This document shows, in pieces, positions 11,931 to 24,100 of a stretch of DNA of 64,000 bases. A model generated the notes under the pieces. The model was not told the DNA's origin and made no database searches. It worked only from the letters and a program-made list of their open reading frames with translations. Numbering within the stretch: the stretch's first letter is position 1; every line of letters begins with the position of its first letter. The DNA is from Homarus americanus. Its lineage: Eukaryota > Arthropoda > Malacostraca > Decapoda > Nephropidae. Where the stretch lies: positions 241,001 through 305,000 of the forward strand of contig NW_024751891.1 in assembly GCF_018991925.1 (NCBI RefSeq), in the 5' to 3' direction. A program made the position numbers and the translations under genes.

Positions 11931-12386
11931 CTCTATCCCCCTCCTTCACTAGACTAAATATCTTCCATCTTGCTGCCAAAACTTGAGATTGATCCCATCC
12001 CGTCTCAAATTGATTATACCCTTCTGTCAACAGCTAAAATTGCTTCCGTGCCAATATCATAACTTAGAATTTATGACGCTGCCTGAATTAGCGTTCAATA
12101 TTGACTCACTTATTTTCAGGAATACTTTGTTTTTGCACCTTTTTCTTTACTGTAATTGTAATTTCATAGATGTAGAGTAGAAACAAAAAATCTTTAATGT
12201 TTAGTTCTGATAGTATTTTAATTATTATATACACGATACAAAATGATTTAAAGTTATTATGAAAAAGGGGGTAACTTAAGAAACTGGTCACCGTATTAAT
12301 AAAAGGTAAAACTATCGTCCTCAAGGGATTTAAATCAATGTTATCAAGAGGTCATCGTACGGGGGGATGATGTCATTGTAGGCAAC

Positions 12387-12433
<47 letters not shown>

Positions 12434-12490
12434 TTACCTCAACAGGCAAACAAGATATTAATTCACACCTCAAGTTGGCTGGTCTGTCCC
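11931..12490. other. AT-rich noncoding DNA with (GA)n
   Basis: No gene is recognised. (GA)n lies at 12389-12426. Short open frames on both strands lack any domain signature. Confidence 0.45.
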
Positions 12491-12494
12491 TCTC

Positions 12495-12615
12495 ATCACT
12501 GCCACTCCCCTTCCACTACCGTTACTCCCCTTCCACTCCCGTCACTCCCCTTCCACTCCCGTCACTCCCCTTCCACTACCGTCACTCCCCTTCCACTACC
12601 GTCACTCCCCTTCCT
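12495..12615. repeat. 20-bp CACTCCCCTTCCACTACCGT minisatellite
   Basis: About six near-identical units alternating between CTACCGT and CTCCCGT endings. The 72-codon frame across it is a repeat artefact. Confidence 0.9.
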
Positions 12616-13880
<1,265 letters not shown>

Positions 13881-14007
13881 ATATATATATATAATAATTA
13901 CACTTAGGTAAAAAAATATATATTGAAACTGTATGAAAAATAACTGATTTCAGTTTTGATCCAATATTGTCAAGCGAGATTTTAATCAACTGGACAATTA
14001 CATTGTC

Positions 14008-14008
<1 letters not shown>

Positions 14009-14045
<37 letters not shown>
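14009..14045. repeat. (GT)18 microsatellite
   Basis: A pure GT run just before the GACT-rich minisatellite. Confidence 0.95.
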
Positions 14046-14048
<3 letters not shown>

Positions 14049-14074
14049 ACATATGAGGAAAATTCTCTAATGGC

Positions 14075-14790
14075 TTTCAGCGACTCGCAGTGATTTATAT
14101 GTGACTGACAGCGACTCACAGTGACTACAAGTGACTGACAGCGACTCGGTGATTTACATGTGACTGACAGCGACTCAGTGACTACACGTGACTGACTGCG
14201 ACTCACAGTGAATAAAAGTGACTGACAGCAACTCACAGTGATTTACATGTGCCTGACATCGACTCAGTGACTACAAGTGACTGACATCGACTCAGTGACT
14301 ACAAGTGACTGACAGCGACTCACAGTGACTACAAGTGACTGACTACGACTCACAATGACTACAAGTGACTGATTGCGACTTACAGTGACTACAAGTAACT
14401 GACAGCGACTCAGTGACTACAAGTGACTGATAGCGACTCAGTGACTACAAGTGACTGATAGCGACTCAGTGACTACAAGTGACTGACAGCAACTCAGTGA
14501 CAACAAGTGACTGACTGCGACTCCGTGACTACAAGTGACTTCAGCGACTCACACTGGCTGCAAGTGATTGGGAGCGACTCACAGTGACTCATAGAGACTT
14601 ACAACGAATGGAATTGACACTTAATGACTCACTCTGGCTCACAGCGTTTACATCGAATAACAGCGAATCAGAACGACTCATAGGAATAACAGTGACTCAC
14701 AACAACTCAAAATTATCAACAGTAATTTATAATGACTCACAAAACTCGCAGAGTCTTACAAAATACCACAGCGACTCAGAGGCTCGAAAC
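14075..14790. repeat. GACT-rich 26-30-bp minisatellite, about 0.7 kb
   Basis: Units are built from GTGACTGACAGCGACTCA, optionally CAG, then TGACTACAA. Unit length varies (about 26-30 bp) with the presence of the extra CACA. The array decays toward 14600-14790, where only GACTCA-type fragments remain. Minus- and plus-strand open frames are artefacts. Confidence 0.9.
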
Positions 14791-15461
14791 GACTCAAGGT
14801 GTCCCGGAAGAGGTCATTTAGATAAGGAAGAAGTGGTATTTCTGCCCATTTTCCTGCAACGAATAGTCTGTCTGTCTCTCTCTTTTAATCTCTCTTTTTA
14901 ATTTTCTCTCACAAGTTTTCTCTTTTTCTCTTTATCTCTTTTTTTTCCTTTTTTAATCCACTTCCACTCCTTCTCTCTTTTCATCTATTGTGAAAACCTC
15001 TCTACTTAATTCTCTCTTTTCTTTATTCTTTATCTTTTCCTCTTTCTATCTCTTTTTATAGTGTGTATTTCTTTCATCATGGCCCTTTTTTTTCATTTCT
15101 CTCCTTCATTTCTCTCTCTTTCGTTCTCTTTCTGCCATTATATCTGTCTCTCGTATCTTCTTTTATGGACAGCATTTGTTTACACGCACAGACGGACAGA
15201 CGAACGGAAGAAAAACACAACCAAAATCAATAGGGTTAAACCATTGAATATAAAGATCTAATATATAAAGTTTAGTTGTGATATGACCATTATAACTTTA
15301 GTGATCGTGTGGATACCTTCTATATACAAAAGAGACAGATGGACAGACAGGCGGAGGACAGAAAAGCCCCCCTAAATTTGAGAGGTTCATCCAATAAGTT
15401 TCGAGGTCTTGTCTAAAAAATTTGGCTGTGGTGTTCCCTGAGTCAACGTTTACTTATTGTG

Positions 15462-15462
<1 letters not shown>
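14791..15462. other. Pyrimidine-rich and AT-rich spacer
   Basis: 14870-15150 is CT/TTC-rich. No gene is recognised. A short CAGACGGACAGAC run lies at 15187-15200. Confidence 0.45.
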
Positions 15463-15503
<41 letters not shown>

Positions 15504-15512
15504 GCCAGACAT

Positions 15513-15548
<36 letters not shown>

Positions 15549-15590
15549 GCCAGCCAGCCAGACAGACAGACAGACAGCCAGACATGACAG
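15463..15590. repeat. (AGAC)n array with AGCC and ATGACAG variants
   Basis: A tetranucleotide array interrupted by CAGCCAGACATGACAG, which occurs twice (about 15503 and 15575). This indicates segmental duplication inside the microsatellite. Confidence 0.95.
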
Positions 15591-16491
15591 CACCCCTTCC
15601 CCCTAACCTGGAGGATAAATGTTGCAAAATTCGTTAAAAGCTTTCTGTACCCGCGATATTGGGATATTTCAGCCACTTTGGTATATTTTGAATATTATTA
15701 CACGAGTAAGTCCATTTATTTAGATTTTCATGTCATCAAGGTGTTGTATTACTGACCGTGGTTATATAGCATTGGACTGTAAATAGTCATTGTAAATACC
15801 TGATATAAGCTTACGAGAAAGTCGAATTTTATCACTATTACGTTAATGTTATAATGATTTTGTTGATAGAACTGGAACATTATTTTTTTTTTTTTAGTTT
15901 TCATGGACACTGTGAGCATTTTAGAAACAGGGTGCGAAAAAAGACTCGGTGAATCGTGGACATAGTTTAATTGCAAATTTGTTGGATTACTTGTGTTTGT
16001 AGAGTTTGTAGATCTACTGTACAACACTACTTTCCGATACACATTTATATTCTGTTTGAGATTCTGAACATTTTAAAAGTTTTACGATTTTGTTTCTGCC
16101 ATAATGATGAAATAATCTTTTTCAATAATATTTTATTATTTTCCTCATGAATATTATTTTTCAATGTATTAAACACTATATTAGTAACTCCTGAATAATA
16201 TTTTGATAAATAAAACATTACATCAGTTGCATTAAACACCAAAACATTCCTTTTCATTGCATTCTCTTCTCCTCCTCAGCCTCTCAGAATTTGTTGATTT
16301 TACGAGAAAAAGAAATACAGTAATAGTTGACATTGTTGTTACTTCAGTCACAAGCGGAAAAGTTCGCAATCAGAGCGAGTGGGTGTAAATGCCTTACTTC
16401 CGTTCAGCCTGTGTTCGCTGGAAGGCCATTTTGATAATGTATTCCATTTTTTCTTTTTGTTTTGTCAGCTGGATGTTTTTTCCTGTTTTTT

Positions 16492-16493
<2 letters not shown>
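15591..16493. other. AT-rich unique DNA
   Basis: Minus-strand open frames at 15749-16042 and 16045-16257 are AT-rich and lack recognisable motifs. I see no reason to call them genes. Confidence 0.4.

Positions 16494-16534
<41 letters not shown>
16494..16534. repeat. (TG)20 at 3' end of retrotransposon copy 1
   Basis: A pure TG run abutting the (TAA)n tail (plus-strand reading) of the retrotransposon at 16535-17460. A matching TG/CG run lies at the other end, 17461-17490. Confidence 0.95.
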
Positions 16535-16538
<4 letters not shown>

Positions 16539-17460
16539 ATAATAATAAACGGTTTATTAATAGAGTTGCAGCCGGGGAAGGTGTGTGTGTAATAATGTGT
16601 GTGTGTAATATATATAATAATAAACGGTTTAATAATAGAGTTGCAGCCGGTGGCTGAAAATATACAGACTTTTGATTTAGACATAATGATATAATATGCA
16701 TTGAATACATTTACAGGGCTGTACAGTACATAAATCAGGAGTTGTTTATTATTTTAACAATAGATGGGATGGTGCTGTTCTTATATCTATCGGTGCGGGC
16801 TCTTATGGGCTGAATTTTGTTGTAGTGGCGGACTGAGCGAAGTGGGCGGGGGGCTGCCGGTGGCAGGAGGTGGCGATGACGAGGGTGGTGCATTAGTTCA
16901 CTGCCAAACCTTGCTAGTGCTTGGTGGTGGAGATCGCTGAGGGATGGTATTTCCAGGGTGGAGAGAGCGTTGATGTAGCCGGAGTAGTCTGCGCCGAGCA
17001 TGATTCTGCAGGCCCTTTTCTGTACCTTCTCTAGCCGACGTTGTTGGGTGGAGTTGAGAGAAGACGACCAGGCTGGTGACGCATACGTTAGTTTGAGGAG
17101 AATAAAGGCGTTGTAGATGGTCCTCAACTCTGGCGTGGGTGTCCCAAGTGACCTAAGTCGTCGTAGCATGTAGGGACAGTACGAGGCTGCCTTGACTGTG
17201 TTGTTTACATGGGCCTTCCAGTCCAGTTTGTGGTCTATAGTGACACCCAGGAGTTTGGCAGACTGCACTAACTGGGGAGGATGGGCACCCACTGTGACTG
17301 CTGGACCTTGCACTGGAGTGGTGGCGGTATTGATGTGCATGACGACGGTTTTGGTGTGGTTGATGGTGACCTTGTTCTCCGTAGTCCATGCCTGTAGCCT
17401 GTCCAGGGTGCCTTGTAGCGATGAGTAGTCTGGTGCGGTGTTGTCCACTGTAACCCCCAC
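16535..17460 (-). mobile_element. Non-LTR retrotransposon, 5'-truncated copy 1
   Basis: The minus strand from 17460 to 16735 is open for 241 codons. It corresponds to the end of an ORF2: it begins at GVTVDNTAPDYSSLQ, just downstream of where the YADD catalytic box should be, continues through LQAWTTENKVTINHTKT (thumb-side RT region), LLGVTIDHKLDWKAHV, LTYASPAWSSSLN and KVQKRACRIMLG, and ends VRHYNKIQPIRARTDRYKNS and IVKIINNS. These are standard post-catalytic landmarks of jockey/CR1/I-type elements. The uninterrupted frame suggests a fairly recent insertion, but without endonuclease and YADD box it cannot be autonomous. The 3' UTR runs to about 16620. Its terminal segment (CTATTAATAAACCG in sense) is present twice, at 16620-16640 and 16545-16565, separated by TG repeats. 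Confidence 0.88.
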
Positions 17461-17490
17461 TGTGCGTGCGTGCGCGCGCGCGCGCGCGCT
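17461..17490. repeat. (TGCG)n/(CG)n at 5' end of retrotransposon copy 1
   Basis: TGTGCGTGCGTG passes into (CG)n directly at the truncated 5' end of the element. With the (TG)20 at 16494-16534 it makes the insertion flanked on both sides by alternating TG/CG sequence. Confidence 0.9.
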
Positions 17491-17666
17491 AGTTTTTTGT
17501 TATATTATTTGATTAAAGTCATTGTTTTTATTGTGTGGTTAAATACATTGTTTGTGTGAGTGTTTTAGAGCCATTATTTACATCGTTTGGTTAATGACGG
17601 TCATGAACTGTTTGGTTAAGGCCAATTAATCACCAACACAATTATGTTACCCCGAGGTAGATGAAA

Positions 17667-17709
<43 letters not shown>

Positions 17710-18030
17710 CGTCTCTCCCATCTGTCTTCTCTCCCTTTCCCATCTGTCTTATCTCCTCTCCATCCTATCCTCCTTTCCCCTCACGCCCTTCCATTTTCCC
17801 CTAGTCCTTCCTCTATCTTCTCCCCTCCCTCCTCCCCTTACCATCTTACCTTCCTCCTCTCCTTTTCCCATCTCCCCTTCACTTCTCTACCCTTTTCCCC
17901 TCCCGCACGCCCCTTCCATCAAGCCAACACTCAGGCGCCAGGTAGCTAATGCAGTTCCGGCCTCACTTCCGCAGTTATGAAGATAAACAGGTAAAACACC
18001 TTTCACTGCCAGCAAGTCAAGATCTAGCTC

Positions 18031-18088
<58 letters not shown>

Positions 18089-18190
18089 AATACATACTCA
18101 CGCGGTATATTTCAGTGAGCCTTCAAAGAGACGTATGTTACCTGCCATTTAATAAATATATTGTGATGTTTTTTATTGAGGGGGAGGGTC
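17491..18190. other. Noncoding DNA with (CT)n, polypyrimidine and (GA)n
   Basis: (CT)n 17671-17704, polypyrimidine sequence 17705-17905, (GA)n 18034-18085. No gene is recognised. Confidence 0.6.
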
Positions 18191-18199
18191 ACGATTTGT

Positions 18200-18530
18200 A
18201 ATTGGGGCCCTCAGGTGCTGTGTTTTGGGGCCCTCAGAACCTGTTTGTTGGTGTTTTGAGGGCGTCAGTGGTATTTTGGTGGTCTTCGGTACCTGTGTTT
18301 TGGGGTCTTAAGTACCTGGTTTTTTGGACTTTCAGAACCTGTGATATTTGGGCTTTCAGGACCTGACATTAGGGGACCATCAGGACCTGTGCTTTATAGG
18401 GTTTATTACTTGTATTTATGACCTGTGTTTAGGAACTCTTAAGACCGGTTTTTTAGGGCTTCAGGACCTGAGTTTAGATAGCATCAGGACCTGTAACTGA
18501 AGGTCTTAAGACGTATTCCTCGGGCACTAC
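18200..18530. repeat. Degenerate TCAGGACCTGTGTTT minisatellite
   Basis: About ten eroded units of roughly 30-36 bp, each with a variant of TCAGGACCTGTGTTTTGGGG. Substitutions and length changes are frequent, so the array is old. The DNA from 18531 to 18950 repeats TTTAAGACGTA several times at irregular spacing. Confidence 0.65.
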
Positions 18531-19188
18531 ATTCCACTGAATTTATGCCCTTTAAGACGCGTGATTTTAAAGACTCCAAATGGCTTTTATTTCAGGGGGG
18601 CCTTTTGAAAGTTTTTTCTACGCTCAGGTGGTCCAATATTCGTGTATTGTGCACTCCTGAGCCACCTAATAATTACCTGCCTTAAAAGCTTTCATACCTG
18701 GTCTCAAAATTCTTATTCTTGTGTTCTTTAAGACGTAAACTAACATTTTCAAGAGTTGTTTATTGAAGGAGTAAAAGTCTTATTTGTTTTTTTTAATAGC
18801 TAACATTATCGTTCAAGTGTTCTTCTAAATGACCTAAAGTTCTTGTTTAAGTGTTATTTAAAGGTAAAAGCCTCGTTTAACTATGTTCTTTAAGACGTAT
18901 AATGAAAGAGGTGGACAGGTAAAGAAAGGGGGGAGGAGGAGAGGGTAGAGAGGAGGGTGAAAGGAGAAAGATTGAGGGAAGAGAAGGTGAGAAGGGAGAG
19001 GGTAACAGGGGAAAGAGGGGAAGGAAAGGAGGGGGAAAGGACTGGGATGACGAGAGAATATGAAAGAGAAGGAGGGGGAAAGGTAAGAATCTTAATGAAC
19101 TGTTTACCTGTACAAAGAAATATTCACGACACAGTAATTTACCTTCTAGACTCTAGAGAGAGACGGAGAGATAGAGACAGACAGATAA

Positions 19189-19225
<37 letters not shown>

Positions 19226-20071
19226 GATCTTGTTTATCTTCTCGTCTCAACAGAATTGTTCATTTATGTCCTGAACAAAGAGCGACATTTTGGGGTCTGT
19301 CGAGCAAACACACACACACACACAGACAATCAAATAACAAAAATATACAGGAGGTAGGAGTAGGGAGGGGGTGGGGTGGGGATTGGGGTAAGGGGTGGGT
19401 GGGTCGAGGTCAAACAAACACAGAAACTCAACACTCAGCCTTGCGTTTCACAGCCCCCGAGCTGCCCAAACACACATACAGTACACGCAGGCAGATTATA
19501 CACCCGTTTCAAATACATGAAACACTTAAATTTACATAGATAATTGTCATTTACATTCTGTTTTACACCAGTTCATGTTTGAATCTTTTGTTATACAATT
19601 TTACACAATGACGATCAGTGTAGTGTTTTAAAACCTTTTCCCTGTATAAAAGTGACGTGAATATAATAATACAGATACTCATATATGTATTACTGTACAT
19701 ATCTATATACAAATACATATACATAAATAAAACGTACTAGTATCCTCATAGTAAGTAGAATGACGTATTTTCCTGGGGTTTTTGACGCGTACATCACAGA
19801 ACGGTTGGCAGGCCTGTGGAACGGTTGCCAGTGACACCATCCACACTGTGTTGAGTTGTCACGTTTCATTATACATCAGCCAAAGCTAAATTGATAATTC
19901 ATTCTCATATTACACATATACTTATTTATATACATATACATAGGGTTTTAAAAGTCACATATATCAACAAATCGATATATAGGTAAGAAAAGAAAAAAGC
20001 TTTGATTGTTTGTTGGAGTTAAAATGTATATATTGAACTTTGATTTGATAAGAAATAAAAAAAATATCGCC

Positions 20072-20108
<37 letters not shown>

Positions 20109-20370
20109 CACCAATATTATTACCGGTTGTTCATATTATGCAATACGACCATTACAAATGTTGTGTTGAAATAGGCTGTGCCGTCGTGTCCAAACAATTA
20201 TGCATATATGTTAAATTTCTTTTTTATATCAGTATGTTAATTTCTATTCTGATTTTATTTATATAGTTTTATGTATTTTTTTATATACTTGTCTATTTTA
20301 CTATGTATGTATGTATGGATGTATGTATGGTATGTGTGTGTGTGTGTTGTTGTTGTGTGTGTGTGTGATG
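18531..20370. other. Noncoding spacer
   Basis: 18900-19090 is purine-rich (GGAGAGGGA-type). 19191-19225 is (CAGA)n. 19311-19325 is (CA)n. 19350-19410 is G-rich. 20072-20106 is (TAA)n. 20300-20370 is TATG/TG simple sequence. The open frame at 18957-19274 is carried by the purine-rich part and is not called. Confidence 0.5.
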
Positions 20371-20478
20371 TATCTGGTTTGCCTCCGGGCCACCTTACTC
20401 CATCCAGCTCAGAATAGGCACCTGACCATACAGTTTGGAAAGTGATGGAGGTCGGGTGCTGTGCTTGACTACCCTCGT
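20371..20478 (+). mobile_element. SINE fragment, copy C (diverged)
   Basis: Aligns by eye with the 57.2-kb SINE: CTGGTTTGCCTCCGGGC (box-B region), CCATCCAGCTCAGAATAGGC, CATACAGTTTGGAAAGTGA, GGAGGTCGGGTGCTGTGC. The order and spacing of landmarks are the same as in copies A and B, but it is more diverged. The sequence immediately upstream is (TATG)n/(TG)n. Confidence 0.6.
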
Positions 20479-20574
20479 GTTAACATCTCAACCCATAATA
20501 GGGATTTCATTTCGAGATTTGGATTTTCACATTTTGGGATTTTATGAATATATCTTATAAGCTTTTACTCCATC

Positions 20575-20843
20575 AATTCAATTCAATTTCAATTGTTTAT
20601 TCCTTGATAGAGGAAGCGGGATCCTAGTGCTGTCACTAGGTACCCCTGTACAATGACACCAGAAGCATCTGGCAAGTGTGACAAGTATATACAGTATAAA
20701 TATTATAAAGGGGCTTACTAAAGCCTAAGGAAGGAAGGATATTCCTTTAACACATAATCAATGTTATTTACAAAATATCTGGCCAGTATGGGGAGGATCA
20801 TCGTGTCTCCGTCAGGGGGTCGTGGAGTGGTGGTCCAGCAGGC
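20575..20843 (-). mobile_element. Short retroposon insertion with putative 11-bp TSD
   Basis: An insert of about 269 bp lies between two copies of TTTACTCCATC (20564-20574 and 20844-20854). Read on the minus strand it ends GGAATAAACAATTGAAATTG followed by AATTGAATTG. That is an AATAAA-like signal with an (AATTG)n tail, typical of a 5'-truncated LINE 3' end or a SINE. No coding remnant is visible in the insert. A caveat is that TTACTCCATC also occurs inside SINE copy C at 20395-20404, so one flank could reflect local similarity rather than target duplication. Confidence 0.6.
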
Positions 20844-20854
20844 TTTACTCCATC

Positions 20855-21195
20855 TTGGGATTTTTCACACCAGCTTAAGACAATTCCCAGCAGGTGTAGC
20901 CATTAACCCCGAGGTCACGTGACACGCCCACCTAATGAGCGTCTCCTGTCGTTAATGACCTTCGGAAACTAATTAGGGACTCGTAAAGTAATTACCGCCC
21001 CTGATGAGGAAATTGCGATTGAACTCGTACATAAATGGCCCGGGTCAGTTATCTTGATAAATGGCGGGTCGATTAATAAATGGCGGGTCAGTTATCTTGG
21101 CCCGGGTCCAGATTTACATCATTGGTATAATTCAAATTTCTTATTATTGTTCTTATTATTAACATTTTCATTATCAATTATATTTACTGTTTATT
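20855..21195. other. Unique spacer with small tandem duplication
   Basis: 21030-21115 contains ATAAATGG...GGGTC blocks repeated three times and GTCAGTTATCTTG twice. No gene is recognised. Confidence 0.45.
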
Positions 21196-24100
21196 TCTCC
21201 TAAACCTTATCTCTCACCCCTCCCTCTATCTCTCACCCCCTCACCTCCTATCTCTCACCCCCCTCCCTCATCTCTCACCCCCTCACTCTATCTCTCACCC
21301 CCTCCTCTGTCTCTCACCCCCTCCCTCCTCTCTCACCCCCCTCCTCTGTCTCTCACCCCCCCTCCCTCTGTCCTCCCCCTCCTCTGTCTCTCACCCCCCT
21401 CCCTCTGTCCTCTCACCCCCTCCCTCTGTCTCTCACCCCCTCCCTCGTCTCTCACCCCCCCCTCATCTCTCACCCCACCCTCTATCTCTCACCCCTCCTC
21501 CTCTATCTCTCACCCCCTCCCTCTATCTCTCACCCCCTCCTCTGTCTCTCACCCCTCCTCTATCTCTCACCCCTCCCTCTTTCTCTCACCCCCCTCCCTC
21601 TGTCTCTCACCCCCTCCCTCTGTCTCTCACCCCTCCCTCTATCTCTCACCCCCCCTCCATCTCTCACCCCCCCCGTCCCTCTATCTCTCACCCCTCCCTC
21701 TGTCTCTCCCCCCTCCCTCTATCTCTCACCCCCTCCCTCTATCTCACCCCCCTCCCTCTGTCTCTCACCCCCACTCCCTCTGTCTCTCACCCCCTCCCTC
21801 TGTCTCTCACCCCCCTCCCTCTATCTCACCCTCCACTCCTCTCACCCCCTCCTCTATCTCTCACAGTCCTCTATCCTCACCCCTTCCTCTGTCTCCCCCC
21901 TCCCTCTGTCTCTCACCCCCTCCTCTGTCTCTCACCCCTCCCTCTGTCTCTCCCCCCTCCTCTGTCTCTCACCCCTCCCTCTGTCTCTCACACCCCCTCC
22001 TCTGTCTCACCCCTCCCTCACCAGTCTCTCACCCCTCATTCTATCTCTCACCCCTCCCACTTGTCTCACCCCCTCCTCATTGTCCCTCTATCTCACCCTC
22101 CCTCTATCTCACCCTCCCCTCTCTCCCTCCCTCTGTCTTCTCACACCTCCCTCTCTGTCTCTCCCCTCCCTCTATCTCCTCACCCCCTCCTCTATCTCAC
22201 CCCCTCCCTCCTTCTCTCACCCCCTCCCTCTGTCTCTCACCCCCTCCTCTGTCTCTCACCCCCCTCCCTCTGTCTCTACCCACCCCCTCCCTCTGTCTCT
22301 CACCCCCTCCCTCTATCTCACCCCCCCCTCCCTCTTCCCCCCTCCCTCTGTCTCTCACCCCCTCCTTCTATCCTCTCACCCCTCCTCTGTCTCTCACCCC
22401 CTCCCTCTGTCTCTCACCCCCTCCCTCTATCTCTCACCCCTCCTCTCTCTCCTCACCCCCTCCTCTGTCTCTCACCCCCTCCCTCTGTCTCTCACCCCTC
22501 CACTCTCTCTCCCCTCCCTCTGTCTCTCACCCCCCCCTCCCTCTGTCTCTCACCCCCTCCCTCTGTGTCTCTCACCCCCTCCCCTCTGTCTCACACCCCT
22601 CCCTCTGTCTCACCCCTCCTCTGTCTCTCACCGCCCTCTGTCTCTCACCCCTCCCTCATCTCTCACCCCCTCCTCTATCTCTCACCCAGTCCCTCTATCT
22701 CTCACACTCCTCTGTCTCTCACCCCTCCCTCTATCTCTCACCCTCCCTCTATCTCTCACCTCCTCTATCTCTCACCCCCTCCTCTGTCTCTCACCCTCCC
22801 TCTGTCCTCACCCCTCCTCTATCTCTCACCCCCCTCCCCTCCCATCTCTCACCCCTCCCTCACTCCCACTCCCTCATCTCACTGAGTCCTCTATCTCTCA
22901 CCTTCCTCTGTCTCACCCTCCCTCTATCTCTTACCCCCTCCCCCTCTGTCTCACCCCTCCTCTGTCTCTCACCCCTCCTCTGTCTCTCACCCCCTCCTCT
23001 GTCTCTCACCCCTCCTTCTATCTCACCCCTCCCCTCCACCCCTCCCTGTCTCTCCACCCCTCCTGTCTCTCCCCCCTCCATCTATCTCTCACCCCCTCCC
23101 TCTATCTCTCACCCCCTCCACTCATCTCTCACCCCTCCTCTGTCTCTCACCCCCTCCCTCTATCTCTCACCCCTCCCTATCTCCACCCCCTCCCTCTATC
23201 TCTCACCCCCTCCTCTGTCTCTCACCCCTCCCTCTATCTCACCCCTCCCTCTATCTCTCACCTCTCTGTCTCTCACCCCTCCTCTGTCTCTCACCCTCCT
23301 CATCTCTCCCCACCCCTCACTCATCTCTCTCACACCCTCCCTCTATCTCTCACCCCTCCTATCTCTCCACTCCCTCCCTCTGTCTCTCACCCCTCCCTCT
23401 ATCCTCTCACCCCCTCCCTCTATCTCCCCCTCCCCACTCTGTCTCTCACCCCTCCCTCTGTCTCTCCCCTCCTCTATCTCTCACCCCCTCCCTCCTCCCT
23501 CACCCCTCCTCTGTCTCACACCCCATCCCTCTATCTCTCACCCCTTCTCTGTCTCCACCCCCTCCCTCTGTCTCTCAACCCCTCCTCTGTCTCCCTTACT
23601 CATCTTGTCTCTCACCCCTCCCTCTGTCTCTCACCCTCCCTCTGTCTCTCACCCACCTCCACTCCTGTCTCTCACCCCTCCTTCTGTCTCACCCCTCCTC
23701 TGTCTCTCACCCCCCTCCCTCTGTCTCTCACCCCTCCCTCTATCTCTCACCTCCTCATCTCTCACCCCCCCCCCTCCTCTATCTCTCACCCCACCCTCTG
23801 TCTCTCACCCCCTCCCTCTGTCTCTCACCCCGTCCTCTGTCTCTCACCCCCCTCCTCTATCTCTCACCCGATCCCTCTGTCTCTCACCCCCTCCTCTGTC
23901 TCACCCCTCCCACTCTGTCTCACCCCCTCCTCTGTCTCACCCCCTCCCTCACCTCTCACCCCTCCTCTATCTCTCACCCCTCCTCTCTCTCTCACCCCCT
24001 CCTCTGTCTCTCACACTCCTTCTGTCTCCTCCCTCTGTCTCTCACTCACTCATAAGTCTCTCACCCCTCCTCTATCTCTCACCCCTCCCCTCTATCTCAC

